Assembly: GCF_014132155.1 (NCBI RefSeq)
Contig: NZ_BLJQ01000006.1
Coordinates: 64,501-128,500 of the forward strand
Direction: 5' to 3'
Length of the DNA stretch: 64,000 bases
Origin: Gluconobacter sp. Gdi
GTDB lineage: Bacteria; Pseudomonadota; Alphaproteobacteria; Acetobacterales; Acetobacteraceae
Below are positions 7,876 to 18,025 of the stretch, piece by piece (positions within the stretch are counted from its first letter, which is position 1; every line of letters starts with the position of its first letter). The notes below the pieces were generated by a model. The model saw only the letters and a list, made by a program, of their open reading frames with translations, was not told the DNA's origin and ran no database searches. The translations under genes and the position numbers were made by a program.

Positions 7876-9570
7876 TTAGTGCAGAGGTGCGGTATTTTCG
7901 TCAGGGACAGCTTCAAGCGCTGCCTTGTAGGCCGAAGCAGAAGACAGCATGAATCTTGCCGTGTCCATGTCTGCGTCTGTCCCAATTGCTGCCGGGCAAT
8001 GACGTCGGATGTCCAGAATTCGGGCAACAGGAACGGGGTAGCGCGCTGCCCGAGCCATTTGAACGGCGCCTGCCTGCGGGGCGTTTCCGTTTTTCAGAGC
8101 GTCAAGCTGGGCATGCAGGTCGTCGCTCCCCCGGGAGGTGCAAACCTGAGGCATGACGCCCAGACCTTGAATGGGCCAGCCCAGCGGGGCCTGATTTCGG
8201 CTCCATGTCACGAACAGTTCGCCGCCATTGGGCATCTGGCCAATCACCTGCACCAGACCCTTGCCCAAGGTCTCGCTGCCAATGACGACGGCGCGGCGAT
8301 GATCGGCCAAGGCTGCGGCAAGAATTTCCGCTGCACTTGCTGTGCGACCATCCACGAGAATGACAATCGGCGCTCCACTTGTCATGTCGCCGCCTTGAAC
8401 GGCCCAGATGTGGTTGGCCTGAGGATCGCGGCCATGCGTCGTGACTGCTACGCCATGATCGAGGAACAGGGCGGCAGCCGTAACAGCCTGTTGAAGAACG
8501 CCGCCACGGTCCCCGCGCAGATCGATGATGATCCCGGCAGGGCGCTTTGCTTTGCCTGCCGCCTGCGTGGCACCAGAGTCATCAGGTGTGTCATCTTCCA
8601 CCACCTGATCGAGATACTGGCTGATTTCCTCAGCCGTCTGAGTCGAAAAGGAAGAGATCCTCAGAAGCGTGTAGGCATCCACCGTAGATGCAAAAACAGT
8701 CTCGGGCGGGACCTGCGCTCTCATCAGCTTCAAGGTCGCCGGACGTTTGCCCTTAGAGGCCAGGGCCAGAGATACGGCTGTGCGCTCATCTCCGTCCAGC
8801 CAGCTCTGGACGGTATCAGGAGACTGTCCGTGCGTAGATTTTCCATTCACCGAGACAAGACGCTGTCCCATGTCCACCCCAGCCTCCCAAGCCGGTCCAT
8901 TGGCATTGACAGCCGTCACAACGATCGAATGACCTTTTTGTCCTAGCGTCAGGCCTACAGTGCCGCTTTGGCCGGTACGTCGTGTTCGGTCTGCAACCGC
9001 CGGGGTCGGTCCCAGATACCGTGAATACGGGTCCATGTGGTTGAACAGTTCATCAAAGAACCCTTGAAGCAGGGCATCATCACCCGCATCCCGGATCGTG
9101 GATGAGTGGGACCAGGCAGCGTCCATGGCGGCAGTTACAAGATCGGCCCATCCGGTTCGGCTGGTATCAGCGGGGAGGGGATGCTTGAAGAAAGCCTTCT
9201 GCCCCCGCGTGATTGTCACGGTTTCAGGAATATGCTGACCGTCACGATCCTCAGCAGGGTTCGTTGTCACGATAATTGTGGGATCGATCGCCGTTAGCCC
9301 GTCCAGTCCCCAGATACAGAATTCCCTTGCGGAATGGGCATCAAGGGTGCGCGGCGCCAGAAACCCAAGGGCGGCGACAAGAACGTCCCTGGTCATTCCA
9401 CCAGCAAAGGCCGGAGCGGCTTCAGGTGCTGTAGGCGTGCTGCTTGATGGCGTGGCCTGCGTCTGGGCCAAAGCAGGCTGGACACTTCCTCCCAGCGCCA
9501 GTGTGAGAAGGCTGAGGATAAGAACCGGGCGGCACGCCGTCTCGCGAATATGCGACAGAAACAGGATCAT
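7876..9570 (-). CDS. S41 family C-terminal processing peptidase with PDZ domain
   Basis: A periplasmic serine protease of the CtpA/Tsp family. The chosen start at 9570 gives 564 residues with a signal peptide (hydrophobic LILSLLTLALGG, cleavage after PALAQ). A PDZ domain follows (GTVGLTLGQ, then VNANGPAWEAGVDMGQRLVSVNG), and then the S41 domain with VDGRTASAAEILAAAL carrying the catalytic Ser and GSETLGKGLVQ carrying the Lys general base. Reading upstream of 9570 is open as far as 9945 but runs into the topA coding region and is basic low-complexity, so it is a shadow; ATGs at 9642 and 9693 remain possible and none of the starts has a strong ribosome-binding site. It likely trims periplasmic or envelope proteins. 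Confidence 0.85.
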   Translation of the reverse strand: MILFLSHIRETACRPVLILSLLTLALGGSVQPALAQTQATPSSSTPTAPEAAPAFAGGMTRDVLVAALGFLAPRTLDAHSAREFCIWGLDGLTAIDPTIIVTTNPAEDRDGQHIPETVTITRGQKAFFKHPLPADTSRTGWADLVTAAMDAAWSHSSTIRDAGDDALLQGFFDELFNHMDPYSRYLGPTPAVADRTRRTGQSGTVGLTLGQKGHSIVVTAVNANGPAWEAGVDMGQRLVSVNGKSTHGQSPDTVQSWLDGDERTAVSLALASKGKRPATLKLMRAQVPPETVFASTVDAYTLLRISSFSTQTAEEISQYLDQVVEDDTPDDSGATQAAGKAKRPAGIIIDLRGDRGGVLQQAVTAAALFLDHGVAVTTHGRDPQANHIWAVQGGDMTSGAPIVILVDGRTASAAEILAAALADHRRAVVIGSETLGKGLVQVIGQMPNGGELFVTWSRNQAPLGWPIQGLGVMPQVCTSRGSDDLHAQLDALKNGNAPQAGAVQMARAARYPVPVARILDIRRHCPAAIGTDADMDTARFMLSSASAYKAALEAVPDENTAPLH

Positions 9571-9739
9571 GGGACGTGCGGCATGGCGCAAAGAGGGGTC
9601 CTTGAGGAGAGGCGGAAAGAAGGAAGTGGTTACCCCATCCATCTTTTGACCACGCCACAAACTTCGGCCCCGGTAAAGACACACCAATGACATTGTTGGA
9701 AGGAGTGCAACCAGGTCACACCCCCTCCAGAGTAACGCT

Positions 9740-12445
9740 TCAGGCTTCCGAGGAAGAGTCTGCTGCCGTTTTCCGCTTTTTCGTTGCGGATCCGGCTGTT
9801 TTCCGCGCCGTCGAAGTTTTTGTTGTGGCGCGGGTCGTCTTTTTCTTTGGAGCTTCTTCGCCAGAAGTTGCATCCACATCCGAAGTTTTTTTGCTTTTTG
9901 CCGTTTTGGCTGGAGCCTTCTTCGCAGTGGTCTTCTTGGCTGCACCCTTCAGAGGTTTGCCCTTCTCAGCCAAAAGCGCCACCGCAGCGTCGAGCGTGAT
10001 GTCATTCATGTCCTGATCTTTGGGCAGATTGGCAATCAACTGGCCATGCTGCGCATACGGACCAAAACGACCCTTGCGGATCATGACCGGCTCACCGTCC
10101 TTGGGATGCGCTCCCAGGTTACGGATGGAGGCGAGCTTCTTCGCCAGGCTGTCGACTGCCCGGTTCAGCCCAACCGTCAGGACGTCATCGTCCTTGTCCA
10201 GCGTGCCGTAGATCGCACCCATCTTCACATAGGGCCCAAACCGTCCAAGGCCGGCTTCGATCTTTTCCCCTGTTTCCGGATGCATGCCAACCAGTCGGGG
10301 CAGGGACAGAAGTCCCAGAGCCTGCTCCATGGTCATGGTGTTGCCGTCCAGCCCCTTGGGGATGGTTGTACGTTTGGGCTTGGCCTTCTTGTCTTCCGGG
10401 TTGGGTTCCCCCTGCTGGACATACAGTCCATAGGGCCCACGACGAATGGTGATATCCTCACTGGTGTCCGGATGCTGGCCCAGAACCTTGATACCGTCCT
10501 TGAGCCCCTCATCCGCACCGTCATCAGCGACCAGACGTCGCGTGAACTGGCAGGTTGGATAGTTGGAGCAGCCGATGAAGGCGCCAAACTTGCCAAGACG
10601 CAGCCCCAGACGGCCTGTTCCGCAGGATGTGCAGACCCGTGGATCAGTACCGTCTTCCTTGGGCGGGAAGAAGTGGTCGCCCAGATCTTCATCCAGAGCG
10701 TCAATAACGTCCGAGATTTTCAGATCTTTTGTCTGATCTACGGCTGCCGAGAAGTCATGCCAGAAGGCTGCCATGACATCGTGCCAGTCAGCCCGGCCAC
10801 CGGAAATGTCATCCAACTGTTCTTCAAGAGACGCTGTGAAGCCGGTATCGACATAACGCTCGAAAAAGGACGTCAGGAACGCTGTGACAAGGCGTCCGCG
10901 GTCTTCCGGCAGGAAGCGCTTGGCTTCCAGTCGAACGTAGTTACGGTCCCGCAGAACGCCCAGAACAGAGGCATAGGTGGAAGGACGACCAATGCCGATC
11001 TCTTCCATTTTCTTGACCAGAGACGCTTCGGAATAGCGCGGCGGCGGCTGGGTGAAGTGCTGTTCAGCATCAACAGCCGTCGTCGCGACGCGGTCCCCTT
11101 CCTTCATGGCAGGAAGCAGCTTGCCGTCGTCGTCTTCCGCCTTCGAATCGTCCTTGCCTTCGATGTAAAGCTTCAGGAAGCCGTCGAACGCAATCGTCGA
11201 ACCCGTTGCCCGAAGCAGTGTTTGTCCGCTGGCATCCGCCAGGGTGACTGCAACCTGATCAAGCTCGGCAGACTGCATCTGTGACGCAACCGCGCGCTTC
11301 CAGACCAGTTCATACAGCCGCCGCTGTTCAGGAGACAGCGCATGAGCGACCTGTTGAGGTGTGCGGAACACATCCGTGGGGCGCACGGCTTCATGCGCTT
11401 CCTGCGCATTCTTGGCTTTGGTCGAATAGGCACGCGGATAATCCGGCACGTACTCGTCCCCAAACGCCTTGCCGATATGCCCGCGAATCGCGCCGATTGC
11501 CTCTTTGGCCATCGTGACGCCATCGGTTCGCATGTAGGTGATCAGACCGATCGTCTCACCACCGAGATCCACGCCCTCATAAAGCTGCTGGGCCGTGCGC
11601 ATCGTTGTCTGCGCGCTCATGCCAAGCTTGCGGGAGGCTTCCTGCTGAAGCGTAGAGGTCGTGAATGGCGGCGGTGGGTTACGTTTCGTCCGTTTGCGCT
11701 CGACAGAGCGAACGGTGAACTGACCGGCCTGTACGATGTCACGAGCCTCAAAGGCCAGCTGTTCGTTATTGAGATCGAACTGGTCGAGTTTGTCACCACG
11801 CAGATGGGTAAGGCGCGCCTGAAAAGCTGCTTTCGCCGGAGTATTGAACCCGCCAGTAACGGTCCAGTATTCCTTCGGCTTGAAAACCTCGATCTCGGCT
11901 TCACGCTCACAAATGAGGCGGAGCGCTACGGACTGCACGCGACCGGCACTCTTGCTGCCCGGTAGCTTGCGCCAAAGCACTGGCGACAGCGTAAAGCCCA
12001 CCAGATAGTCCAGCGCACGACGGGCCAGATAAGCGTCAATCAGGGGCTGATCCAGCTCACGTGGGCCAGCCATCGCGGCAGTGACGGCAGATTTCGTAAT
12101 TTCGTTGAAGGTGACGCGATGAACGTCGATTCCCTTCAGGAGATTCTTTTCTTCAAGGACACTGCGCACATGCCACGAGATTGCTTCACCTTCGCGATCC
12201 GGGTCAGTGGCCAGATAGAGGTTCTTTGCTCCCTTGAGAGCCTTGGCAATGGCCGCAATCTGTTTGGCGCCCCGGTCGTCCGTCTGCCAGCTCATGGCAA
12301 AGTTCTCGTCCGGGCGTACGCTCCCGTCCTTGGGCGGTAGATCCCGCACATGGCCGAAGGAAGCAAGAACGGTAAACCCGCTTCCCAGATACTTGTTGAT
12401 CGTCTTGGCCTTTGATGGGCTCTCGACTACCACAACGTCTGTCAT
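9740..12445 (-). CDS. topA: DNA topoisomerase I
   Basis: Type IA topoisomerase that relaxes negative supercoils. The 901-residue protein has the TOPRIM domain at the N-terminus (VVVESPSKAKTINKYLG and LYLATDPDREGEAISWH), the active-site Tyr in GLITYMRTDG, a four-Cys zinc ribbon (CTSCGTGRLGLRLGKFGAFIGCSNYPTC), several C-terminal KGRFGPY-type repeats, and a Lys/Ala/Thr-rich basic tail of about 80 residues that is common in alphaproteobacteria. The ATG at 12445 has GGAG six bases upstream; a GTG at 12469 overlapping the dprA stop would add eight residues. Topoisomerase I directly after dprA is a conserved arrangement. Confidence 0.96.
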   Translation of the reverse strand: MTDVVVVESPSKAKTINKYLGSGFTVLASFGHVRDLPPKDGSVRPDENFAMSWQTDDRGAKQIAAIAKALKGAKNLYLATDPDREGEAISWHVRSVLEEKNLLKGIDVHRVTFNEITKSAVTAAMAGPRELDQPLIDAYLARRALDYLVGFTLSPVLWRKLPGSKSAGRVQSVALRLICEREAEIEVFKPKEYWTVTGGFNTPAKAAFQARLTHLRGDKLDQFDLNNEQLAFEARDIVQAGQFTVRSVERKRTKRNPPPPFTTSTLQQEASRKLGMSAQTTMRTAQQLYEGVDLGGETIGLITYMRTDGVTMAKEAIGAIRGHIGKAFGDEYVPDYPRAYSTKAKNAQEAHEAVRPTDVFRTPQQVAHALSPEQRRLYELVWKRAVASQMQSAELDQVAVTLADASGQTLLRATGSTIAFDGFLKLYIEGKDDSKAEDDDGKLLPAMKEGDRVATTAVDAEQHFTQPPPRYSEASLVKKMEEIGIGRPSTYASVLGVLRDRNYVRLEAKRFLPEDRGRLVTAFLTSFFERYVDTGFTASLEEQLDDISGGRADWHDVMAAFWHDFSAAVDQTKDLKISDVIDALDEDLGDHFFPPKEDGTDPRVCTSCGTGRLGLRLGKFGAFIGCSNYPTCQFTRRLVADDGADEGLKDGIKVLGQHPDTSEDITIRRGPYGLYVQQGEPNPEDKKAKPKRTTIPKGLDGNTMTMEQALGLLSLPRLVGMHPETGEKIEAGLGRFGPYVKMGAIYGTLDKDDDVLTVGLNRAVDSLAKKLASIRNLGAHPKDGEPVMIRKGRFGPYAQHGQLIANLPKDQDMNDITLDAAVALLAEKGKPLKGAAKKTTAKKAPAKTAKSKKTSDVDATSGEEAPKKKTTRATTKTSTARKTAGSATKKRKTAADSSSEA

Positions 12446-12465
12446 TGCCACTCCGGTCTTCCGCG

Positions 12466-13653
12466 TCACTTCCTGTTCGGCTGTAACGCCACGCGCCCGC
12501 CGGGCACGAACTCCACGACACCCCCAAGCTCAAGCTCGGTCAGTGTCGACAGTACTGCCGAAACGGAGAACTGGCAGCGGCGCATCACCTCGTCAACTGT
12601 TACCGGTGTCATGGAGAGAAGCGGAAGCACCTCAGACAGTACAAGATCGGGGTCTTCCCAGTGATCCTCCGTACTCACATTCCATGCTGTGTAAGGTTCT
12701 GAAAAGCCTTGCAAAATACCAGGTTGGTGCGGCTGCTTTACCCATGGAGGTGAAAGGGGAGCCGGGAGCTCGGAAGGGAGGCAAGAAAGAATATCCTGCA
12801 CATTTTCCGTGAGCGTCGCTCCGCGCCTTAAAAGCTCATTGCCGCCGCGAGACCGGGGATCGAGTGGCGAGCCGGGAACGGCATAGACTTCTCTGTCGTA
12901 TGAGATCGCCAGACTGGCCGTAATCAGCGTTCCGGAATGCAGTGCGGCTTCCACAACAACGCATCCGAGAGAGATCCCGGCAATCAGCCGATTGCGGCGA
13001 GGAAAGTGTCGCGCTTGGGGAACGGTACTCAATGGCGCCTCTGTCACCAGGCACCCGCGTTCGGCAATACTGGCCTGCAACTTTGCATTTTCTGGTGGGT
13101 ACACATGATCCAGTCCTCCAGCGACAGCCGCCGCCGTCAGGCCGGGATAAAGGGCTGCCTCATGAGCCGCCGAATCGATCCCACGAGCCAGACCTGAAAC
13201 AACACAGATTTTCGAGTCTGCCAGCTCGGCAGAGAGGCTTTCGGCCATGCGAATGCCCGCAGCAGAAGCATTGCGTGCTCCCACAATGCCGACAGAGCGC
13301 AGAGAGAGTTTAGCTGGATCTCCCTGAACAAAAAGCACAGGTGGAGCGTCTTTGATGAAGGACAGCATCAGGGGATAATTGGCGTCCCCCCGGATCAAAA
13401 CATTTCCGCCCATTTTCCGGAGGGTTTCAACTTCATCGGCCATCTGATTAGCCGATGGAATAACCGGAAGATCCAGACGGCCAGCCTGACGCATCCGTCC
13501 AGGAAGTGCGGAAAGAGCCGCAGTGGGGCCGCCATATTGGCAGAGTAGTCTGGAAAAATTGATCGGACCCACGCCCGGCGTGCGAGCAAGACGCATCGCG
13601 TCGAGTCGCTCTTGATCAGACAACCGGAACGGTGGAGCAGAAAACGTCGTCAT
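12466..13653 (-). CDS. dprA: DNA-processing protein DprA
   Basis: DprA loads RecA on incoming single-stranded DNA during transformation. The 395-residue product has an N-terminal SAM/HhH-like part, the Rossmann-like DprA domain with SVGIVGARNASAAG, VSGLARGIDSAAHEAAL, VAGGLDHVYPPEN and FPRRNRLIAGIS, and a C-terminal winged-helix domain (MTPVTVDEVMRRCQFSVSAVLSTLTELEL). The start ATG has AGGAG seven bases upstream. It is 41 bases after plsY and its stop region touches the topA ribosome-binding region. With comEC about 5 kb away, it suggests competence potential, although dprA and comEC are widespread even in non-competent species. Confidence 0.95.
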   Translation of the reverse strand: MTTFSAPPFRLSDQERLDAMRLARTPGVGPINFSRLLCQYGGPTAALSALPGRMRQAGRLDLPVIPSANQMADEVETLRKMGGNVLIRGDANYPLMLSFIKDAPPVLFVQGDPAKLSLRSVGIVGARNASAAGIRMAESLSAELADSKICVVSGLARGIDSAAHEAALYPGLTAAAVAGGLDHVYPPENAKLQASIAERGCLVTEAPLSTVPQARHFPRRNRLIAGISLGCVVVEAALHSGTLITASLAISYDREVYAVPGSPLDPRSRGGNELLRRGATLTENVQDILSCLPSELPAPLSPPWVKQPHQPGILQGFSEPYTAWNVSTEDHWEDPDLVLSEVLPLLSMTPVTVDEVMRRCQFSVSAVLSTLTELELGGVVEFVPGGRVALQPNRK

Positions 13654-13694
13654 GTTCTCGCTCCTATCCGAATTTCATTAACGGTTGCTTAAAA

Positions 13695-14324
13695 TCAGGA
13701 TGATTTTGTCTTGGCGTTCACCCGAGGTTCGTTGCCCGTCAGCAGACGGACTATATTGCTATAGTGTCGTACCCAAATCAGGAGGGCGATGAGAAAAGTC
13801 GCGACAGGAATGGGAGAACTGGCACCCCGGCTCAGCACGACAACCATCAAAATCGGCGCAACAAGAAATGCTGAAAGCGCTCCAGCCGACGAGATCCGGC
13901 TTATCCGCGCTACGGCGAGCCAGACCACGCAGCACGCCACACCAACAGGCCAGCACAAAACCCAGATTGTCCCGAGTCCCGTGGCAACGCCCTTACCGCC
14001 CCTGAATCCCAGCCAGACGGGGAAACAGTGCCCGACCACCACCGAGACTGCCGCTACGGCCATGGCGAGTGACGGCGGGCCACCACCGAACCGAAGCGCC
14101 AGAAAGACTGCCAGCGCCCCTTTGAGAGCATCTAAAAGAAGGGTGGCCGCGGCCAAGCCCTTGCGACCAGTCCGCAGGACATTGGTGGCGCCGATATTCC
14201 CGGAACCAATCTGGCGAATGTCTCCGCCGCCGCCTAGAGCCGTTAAAATCAGCCCGAACGGGATGCTCCCGATAACATACGCGACTGTGGCGACAAGCAG
14301 CAGGTTGGGGTGAGACAGCGTCAT
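13695..14324 (-). CDS. plsY: Glycerol-3-phosphate acyltransferase PlsY
   Basis: An inner-membrane enzyme transferring acyl groups from acyl-phosphate to glycerol-3-phosphate, the first step of phospholipid synthesis. It is 209 residues with about five membrane segments and the three conserved PlsY motifs: IGSIPFGLIL at the start, GSGNIGATNVLRTGRKG, and GHCFPVWLGFRGGKGVATGLG. The ATG overlaps the stop of the PyrC-like gene by four bases, indicating translational coupling within the pyr block. PlsX, the acyl-phosphate producer, is not in the window. Confidence 0.95.
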   Translation of the reverse strand: MTLSHPNLLLVATVAYVIGSIPFGLILTALGGGGDIRQIGSGNIGATNVLRTGRKGLAAATLLLDALKGALAVFLALRFGGGPPSLAMAVAAVSVVVGHCFPVWLGFRGGKGVATGLGTIWVLCWPVGVACCVVWLAVARISRISSAGALSAFLVAPILMVVVLSRGASSPIPVATFLIALLIWVRHYSNIVRLLTGNEPRVNAKTKSS

Positions 14325-15595
14325 GCCAAGCCCTCAGCCGTGAAGACCTCGCGGCCTCGTCGGAAGGTCCGCAGGACCCGTCCTGTCAGCTTCTGACCAT
14401 CAAATGGCGTATTTTGGGCCCGGCCCGGCAGTTCGCCAGCCGTCACTTCCCAAACAGCATCAGGGTCGAACAGGCAGAGATCGGCATCCTGACCAATTGC
14501 CAGCGTTCCCGCCGAAATGCCCAGAAGAGCGGCAGGAGCACAGGTGACAAGACGCAGGGCATCCATCAGAGGCAGCCCTGCGCCCAGTGTCACACCCAGA
14601 AGCGTGACAAGACCTGTCCCACCTGCACGCGCCTGCGCGAATGGAAGACGTTTGTCGTCCGCATCTGCCGGGGCGTGATCAGATGCCACGGCATCAATCG
14701 TGCCATCAGCAAGGGCCGCACAAACTGCTGCCCTGTCTGATTCCGCACGGAGCGGTGGGGAGAACTTCGCGTAGGTACGGAAGTCCCCAATGTCTTCTTC
14801 AGTCATGGCGAAATAAGGGGGCGCTGTGTCACATGTTACTTTGACGCCACGTGTTTTGGCTGTTCGGATCAGATCCAGCCCTTCGGCCGTAGAGACGTGC
14901 GCGAAATGCAGTCTCGCCCCAGTCATCTCGGCCAAACGAAGATCGCGGGCAATCATGATCGCCTCAGCCGCGGCCGGAACCTGCGGTAGACCCAAACGGA
15001 CCGCCAGCGCACTTGCCGTCGCGCAGGCGCCTTTGGCGAGCGAAGGCTCTTCTGGATGCTGCACAACCAGCGCGTCAAGGAAGCGGGAATAGGACAGCAG
15101 ATTGCGCATCTGCTTGGCGTCTGTGATGGCACGCGTGCCATCGGTGAACGCCACGGCGCCTGCGTCCTGCAACAGACCCAGCTCCGCCATCTCTCCGCCC
15201 TCGCAGCCACGCGTCAGCGCGCCGTAAGGGTGAATAGAGACCATACCCGTCTCTTCGCCGCGCACCTTCAGAAGATGCACCAGAGCCGGATTGTCGATTG
15301 CCGGAGACGTGTTGGGCAGAACGGCCATGGTGGTAATCCCACCTGCTACGGCAGCCCGTGCACCTGACTTGACGCTTTCACGATATTCGAAGCCTGGTTC
15401 ACCCAAGGCAACACGCATATCCACAAGCCCAGGGCACAGAACTGCACCCTGACCATCAATCACGCGCGCGCCTTCTGGCGTCTCGGGGCTGTCGATAGCG
15501 GCGATGCGGCCGTCTTCAACCGTCAGGCGTCCGATGCCATCTCGGCCAGATGCTGGATCGACCAGACGGACATTTTCAAAAACAGTAATTGTCAT
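14321..15595 (-). CDS. pyrC: Dihydroorotase-like protein lacking the HxH metal motif
   Basis: A 424-residue member of the class I dihydroorotase family, coupled by four-base overlaps to pyrB upstream and plsY downstream. True dihydroorotases carry Asp-x-His-x-His at the first beta strand, but here the equivalent is [11 protein letters not shown] with no histidine. The His usual after CDTAPP is also absent. Other family features remain: [27 protein letters not shown]. Such HxH-less paralogues beside pyrB are known as non-catalytic PyrC' partners of aspartate transcarbamoylase in Pseudomonas and occur in alphaproteobacteria. I infer a structural role in an ATCase complex; a second, catalytic dihydroorotase would be encoded elsewhere. 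Confidence 0.85.
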   Translation of the reverse strand: MTITVFENVRLVDPASGRDGIGRLTVEDGRIAAIDSPETPEGARVIDGQGAVLCPGLVDMRVALGEPGFEYRESVKSGARAAVAGGITTMAVLPNTSPAIDNPALVHLLKVRGEETGMVSIHPYGALTRGCEGGEMAELGLLQDAGAVAFTDGTRAITDAKQMRNLLSYSRFLDALVVQHPEEPSLAKGACATASALAVRLGLPQVPAAAEAIMIARDLRLAEMTGARLHFAHVSTAEGLDLIRTAKTRGVKVTCDTAPPYFAMTEEDIGDFRTYAKFSPPLRAESDRAAVCAALADGTIDAVASDHAPADADDKRLPFAQARAGGTGLVTLLGVTLGAGLPLMDALRLVTCAPAALLGISAGTLAIGQDADLCLFDPDAVWEVTAGELPGRAQNTPFDGQKLTGRVLRTFRRGREVFTAEGLA

Positions 15596-16533
15596 GAGGG
15601 CATCCGTGCGCGTGACAGGCGATCAAGAACGGCCATACGCACCGCCACACCCATTTCCACCTGTTCTGCAATCACGCTCTGGTCTGAATCCGCAACATCG
15701 GACGCAATCTCGACGCCACGGTTCATGGGGCCGGGATGCATGACCAGAGCACCGGGATTTGCCAGTGCCAGACGGCGTCTGTCCAAGCCAAAGAACCGGA
15801 AATACTCGCGGGAACTCGGGACAAGACCAGCACCCATGCGCTCTTTCTGAAGGCGCAGGGACATCACGACATCCGTGCCCTTCAGGGCCTCATCCATGTC
15901 CGAATACAGTGTGACATTCCCAAGTTCTGCCATGGCAGACGGCAGAAGAGTGGGCGGCCCGACCAGACGGATACTGTTCCCCAGCGCCGTCAGAAGATGG
16001 ATGTTGGACCGTGCTACACGGCTATGGCCAACGTCGCCGCAGATCGCGATCGTCAGACCTTCCAGACGTCCAAAATGACGACGAATAGTTAGAGCATCCA
16101 GCAGGGCCTGCGTAGGATGCTCGTGTGTACCATCGCCAGCATTCACCACACTGGCTTCGACCTTCTGGGACAGCAGGGCCGGTGCACCGGATTGACCATG
16201 ACGCACGACCAGAAGATCGCAGCGCATGGCATTCAGCGTGGATGCCGTATCCAGCAGTGTTTCACCCTTGTTCACCGAGCTGGTTGCGACCGTCATGTTG
16301 ATGACGTCTGCGCCAAGGCGTTTGCCCGCCAGCTCAAAACTGGTGCGGGTACGGGTGCTGTCCTCAAAGAACAGATTGATGACTGTCCGGCCCCGCAGCG
16401 CATCACGTGGTGCGGAACGGGAACGGCTCAGGAGTGCATAGCTCTCCGCCAGATCGAGGAACGGAGCAATTTGCCCCGCTGTTAGCCCCTCGATTCCCAG
16501 CAGATGCCGGGGGACGGATGGCCGCTCAGGCAC
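15592..16533 (-). CDS. pyrB: Aspartate carbamoyltransferase, catalytic subunit
   Basis: Catalyses carbamoyl phosphate plus aspartate to carbamoyl aspartate, the committed pyrimidine step. The 313-residue protein has the carbamoyl-phosphate loop [20 protein letters not shown], the [16 protein letters not shown] motif, and the aspartate-binding region ending [13 protein letters not shown] chose a GTG at 16533, overlapping the gltX stop by a few bases, because it gives the family's usual N-terminus; an ATG-type start at 16575 would extend 14 residues deep into gltX. No strong ribosome-binding site supports either, which is common in overlapping genes. Confidence 0.93.
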   Translation of the reverse strand: MPERPSVPRHLLGIEGLTAGQIAPFLDLAESYALLSRSRSAPRDALRGRTVINLFFEDSTRTRTSFELAGKRLGADVINMTVATSSVNKGETLLDTASTLNAMRCDLLVVRHGQSGAPALLSQKVEASVVNAGDGTHEHPTQALLDALTIRRHFGRLEGLTIAICGDVGHSRVARSNIHLLTALGNSIRLVGPPTLLPSAMAELGNVTLYSDMDEALKGTDVVMSLRLQKERMGAGLVPSSREYFRFFGLDRRRLALANPGALVMHPGPMNRGVEIASDVADSDQSVIAEQVEMGVAVRMAVLDRLSRARMPS

Positions 16534-17929
16534 TGAGCACGCTCGCAATGCGGGCCAGAACCTCGTCACGGCCAAGAGCCGCCAGCGTCAGGTCAATGCC
16601 CGGAGATGTCGTGGACCCCGTCATGGCAGCACGTAGTGGCTGGGCCACAGAGCCGAGTTTCAGCTCATTTTTTTCGGCATAGGCGCGGAGGGCACCGTCG
16701 ATGGCTTCCGCTGTGAAATCCGGCAGAGCTGCCAGATCATGCCCGACGCCTTCAAGAACTTTGCGACCGTTCTCGTCCAGCAGCTTCTCAGCCTTGGGCG
16801 TGAAGGTCAGGGGCAGGGTGAAGCCTGCGAAGGCTGCGTTATCCGTCAGCTCGACCAGCGTCTTGGCGCGTTCCTTGAGGCCGGACATCATGGCCAGAAC
16901 ACGGGCACGCGTGCGGTCATCCGCAACAACGCCTTCACGGCCTTGCAGACGCTCCAGAACATCGTTGGTCAGGCGCTCATCGTCAGCCTGACGCATCCAG
17001 ACACCATTGAGATGTGCCAGCTTCACATAATCCATACGGGACGGGGAACGACCGACGCCATCCAGATCGAACAGCTTGATCTGCTCTTCACGGGACAGAA
17101 CCTCAGCATCACCATGGCCCCAGCCCAGACGGAGCAGGTAGTTGCACAGGGCTTCCGGCAGATACCCTTCCTCGCGGAAGTCCACGACGGACTGTGCGCC
17201 GTGACGCTTGGACAGCTTGGCGCCATCCGGGCCATGAATGAGCGGCAGGTGAGCGAAGTGCGGCAGATCCCAGCCCATTGCGCGGTAGATCATGGCCTGA
17301 CGGAAGGTGTTCGTCAGATGGTCATCACCGCGCATGACATGGGTGATCTCCATGTCATGGTCATCACAGACCACGGCGTGCAGGTAGGTCGGCGTACCGT
17401 CGGAGCGCAGGATGATCAGGTCATCCATTTCCACGTTCGCAACGCGGACTTCGCCCTGCACCAGATCCTTGATGACGGTCTCGCCCTCACGCGGTGCCTT
17501 CAGGCGAATCACATAAGGCGCACCTTCCGGCGCTTCGGACGGATCACGGTCACGCCAGGTGCCGTCGTAACGGGGCGGACGCTTCTCGGCCATGGCCTTC
17601 TCGCGCATGGCCGTCAGTTCTTCCGGCGTGCAATAGCACTTGTAGGCTTCGCCTTTGGCCAGAAGCTCAAGAGCGACTTCCGTATGGCGGTCCTGACGGG
17701 CTGACTGGAAAACGGGCTCGGCATCGGCCGTAATTCCCATCCAGGCAAGGCCGTCAAAGATGACGTCCACGGCACGTTGCGTGGAACGTTCCTTGTCAGT
17801 GTCCTCGATCCGCAACAGGAACTCGCCACCGTGATGGCGTGCGAAGAGGAAATTGAACAGAGCAGCCCTGGCATTACCAACATGCAGCAGGCCCGTAGGG
17901 GAGGGTGCAAAGCGCGTACGGATGGTCAT
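16526..17929 (-). CDS. gltX: Glutamyl-tRNA synthetase
   Basis: Class I aminoacyl-tRNA synthetase charging tRNA-Glu, and in organisms lacking GlnRS possibly also tRNA-Gln for GatCAB amidation. The 467-residue protein starts with [21 protein letters not shown], where HVGN is the HIGH-type motif, and has the KLSKRHG signature in [10 protein letters not shown]. Alphaproteobacteria often carry two GltX copies; which one this is cannot be told here. It is the first gene of the minus-strand block that runs on through pyrB. The divergent Tat-type gene starts about 100 bases away. Confidence 0.95.
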   Translation of the reverse strand: MTIRTRFAPSPTGLLHVGNARAALFNFLFARHHGGEFLLRIEDTDKERSTQRAVDVIFDGLAWMGITADAEPVFQSARQDRHTEVALELLAKGEAYKCYCTPEELTAMREKAMAEKRPPRYDGTWRDRDPSEAPEGAPYVIRLKAPREGETVIKDLVQGEVRVANVEMDDLIILRSDGTPTYLHAVVCDDHDMEITHVMRGDDHLTNTFRQAMIYRAMGWDLPHFAHLPLIHGPDGAKLSKRHGAQSVVDFREEGYLPEALCNYLLRLGWGHGDAEVLSREEQIKLFDLDGVGRSPSRMDYVKLAHLNGVWMRQADDERLTNDVLERLQGREGVVADDRTRARVLAMMSGLKERAKTLVELTDNAAFAGFTLPLTFTPKAEKLLDENGRKVLEGVGHDLAALPDFTAEAIDGALRAYAEKNELKLGSVAQPLRAAMTGSTTSPGIDLTLAALGRDEVLARIASVLSA

Positions 17930-18025
17930 GCGGCTCTCATATCATGGTCGTGCGGCCCGGATCAACGCGCTGACATTTCCTTCGATCGACCCCGTCCAGG
18001 GTAAGGGCGGTTCTCTGTCCCGAGA

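Noticed and set aside
9571-9945. 5' extension of the S41 protease frame
   Set aside because: Overlaps topA's basic tail in another frame and is low complexity; the signal peptide marks the start.
10046-11284. 412-codon open frame opposite topA
   Set aside because: Antisense shadow of a well-supported gene with no family resemblance.
16739-17704. 321-codon open frame opposite gltX
   Set aside because: Antisense shadow; gltX motifs on the other strand are intact.
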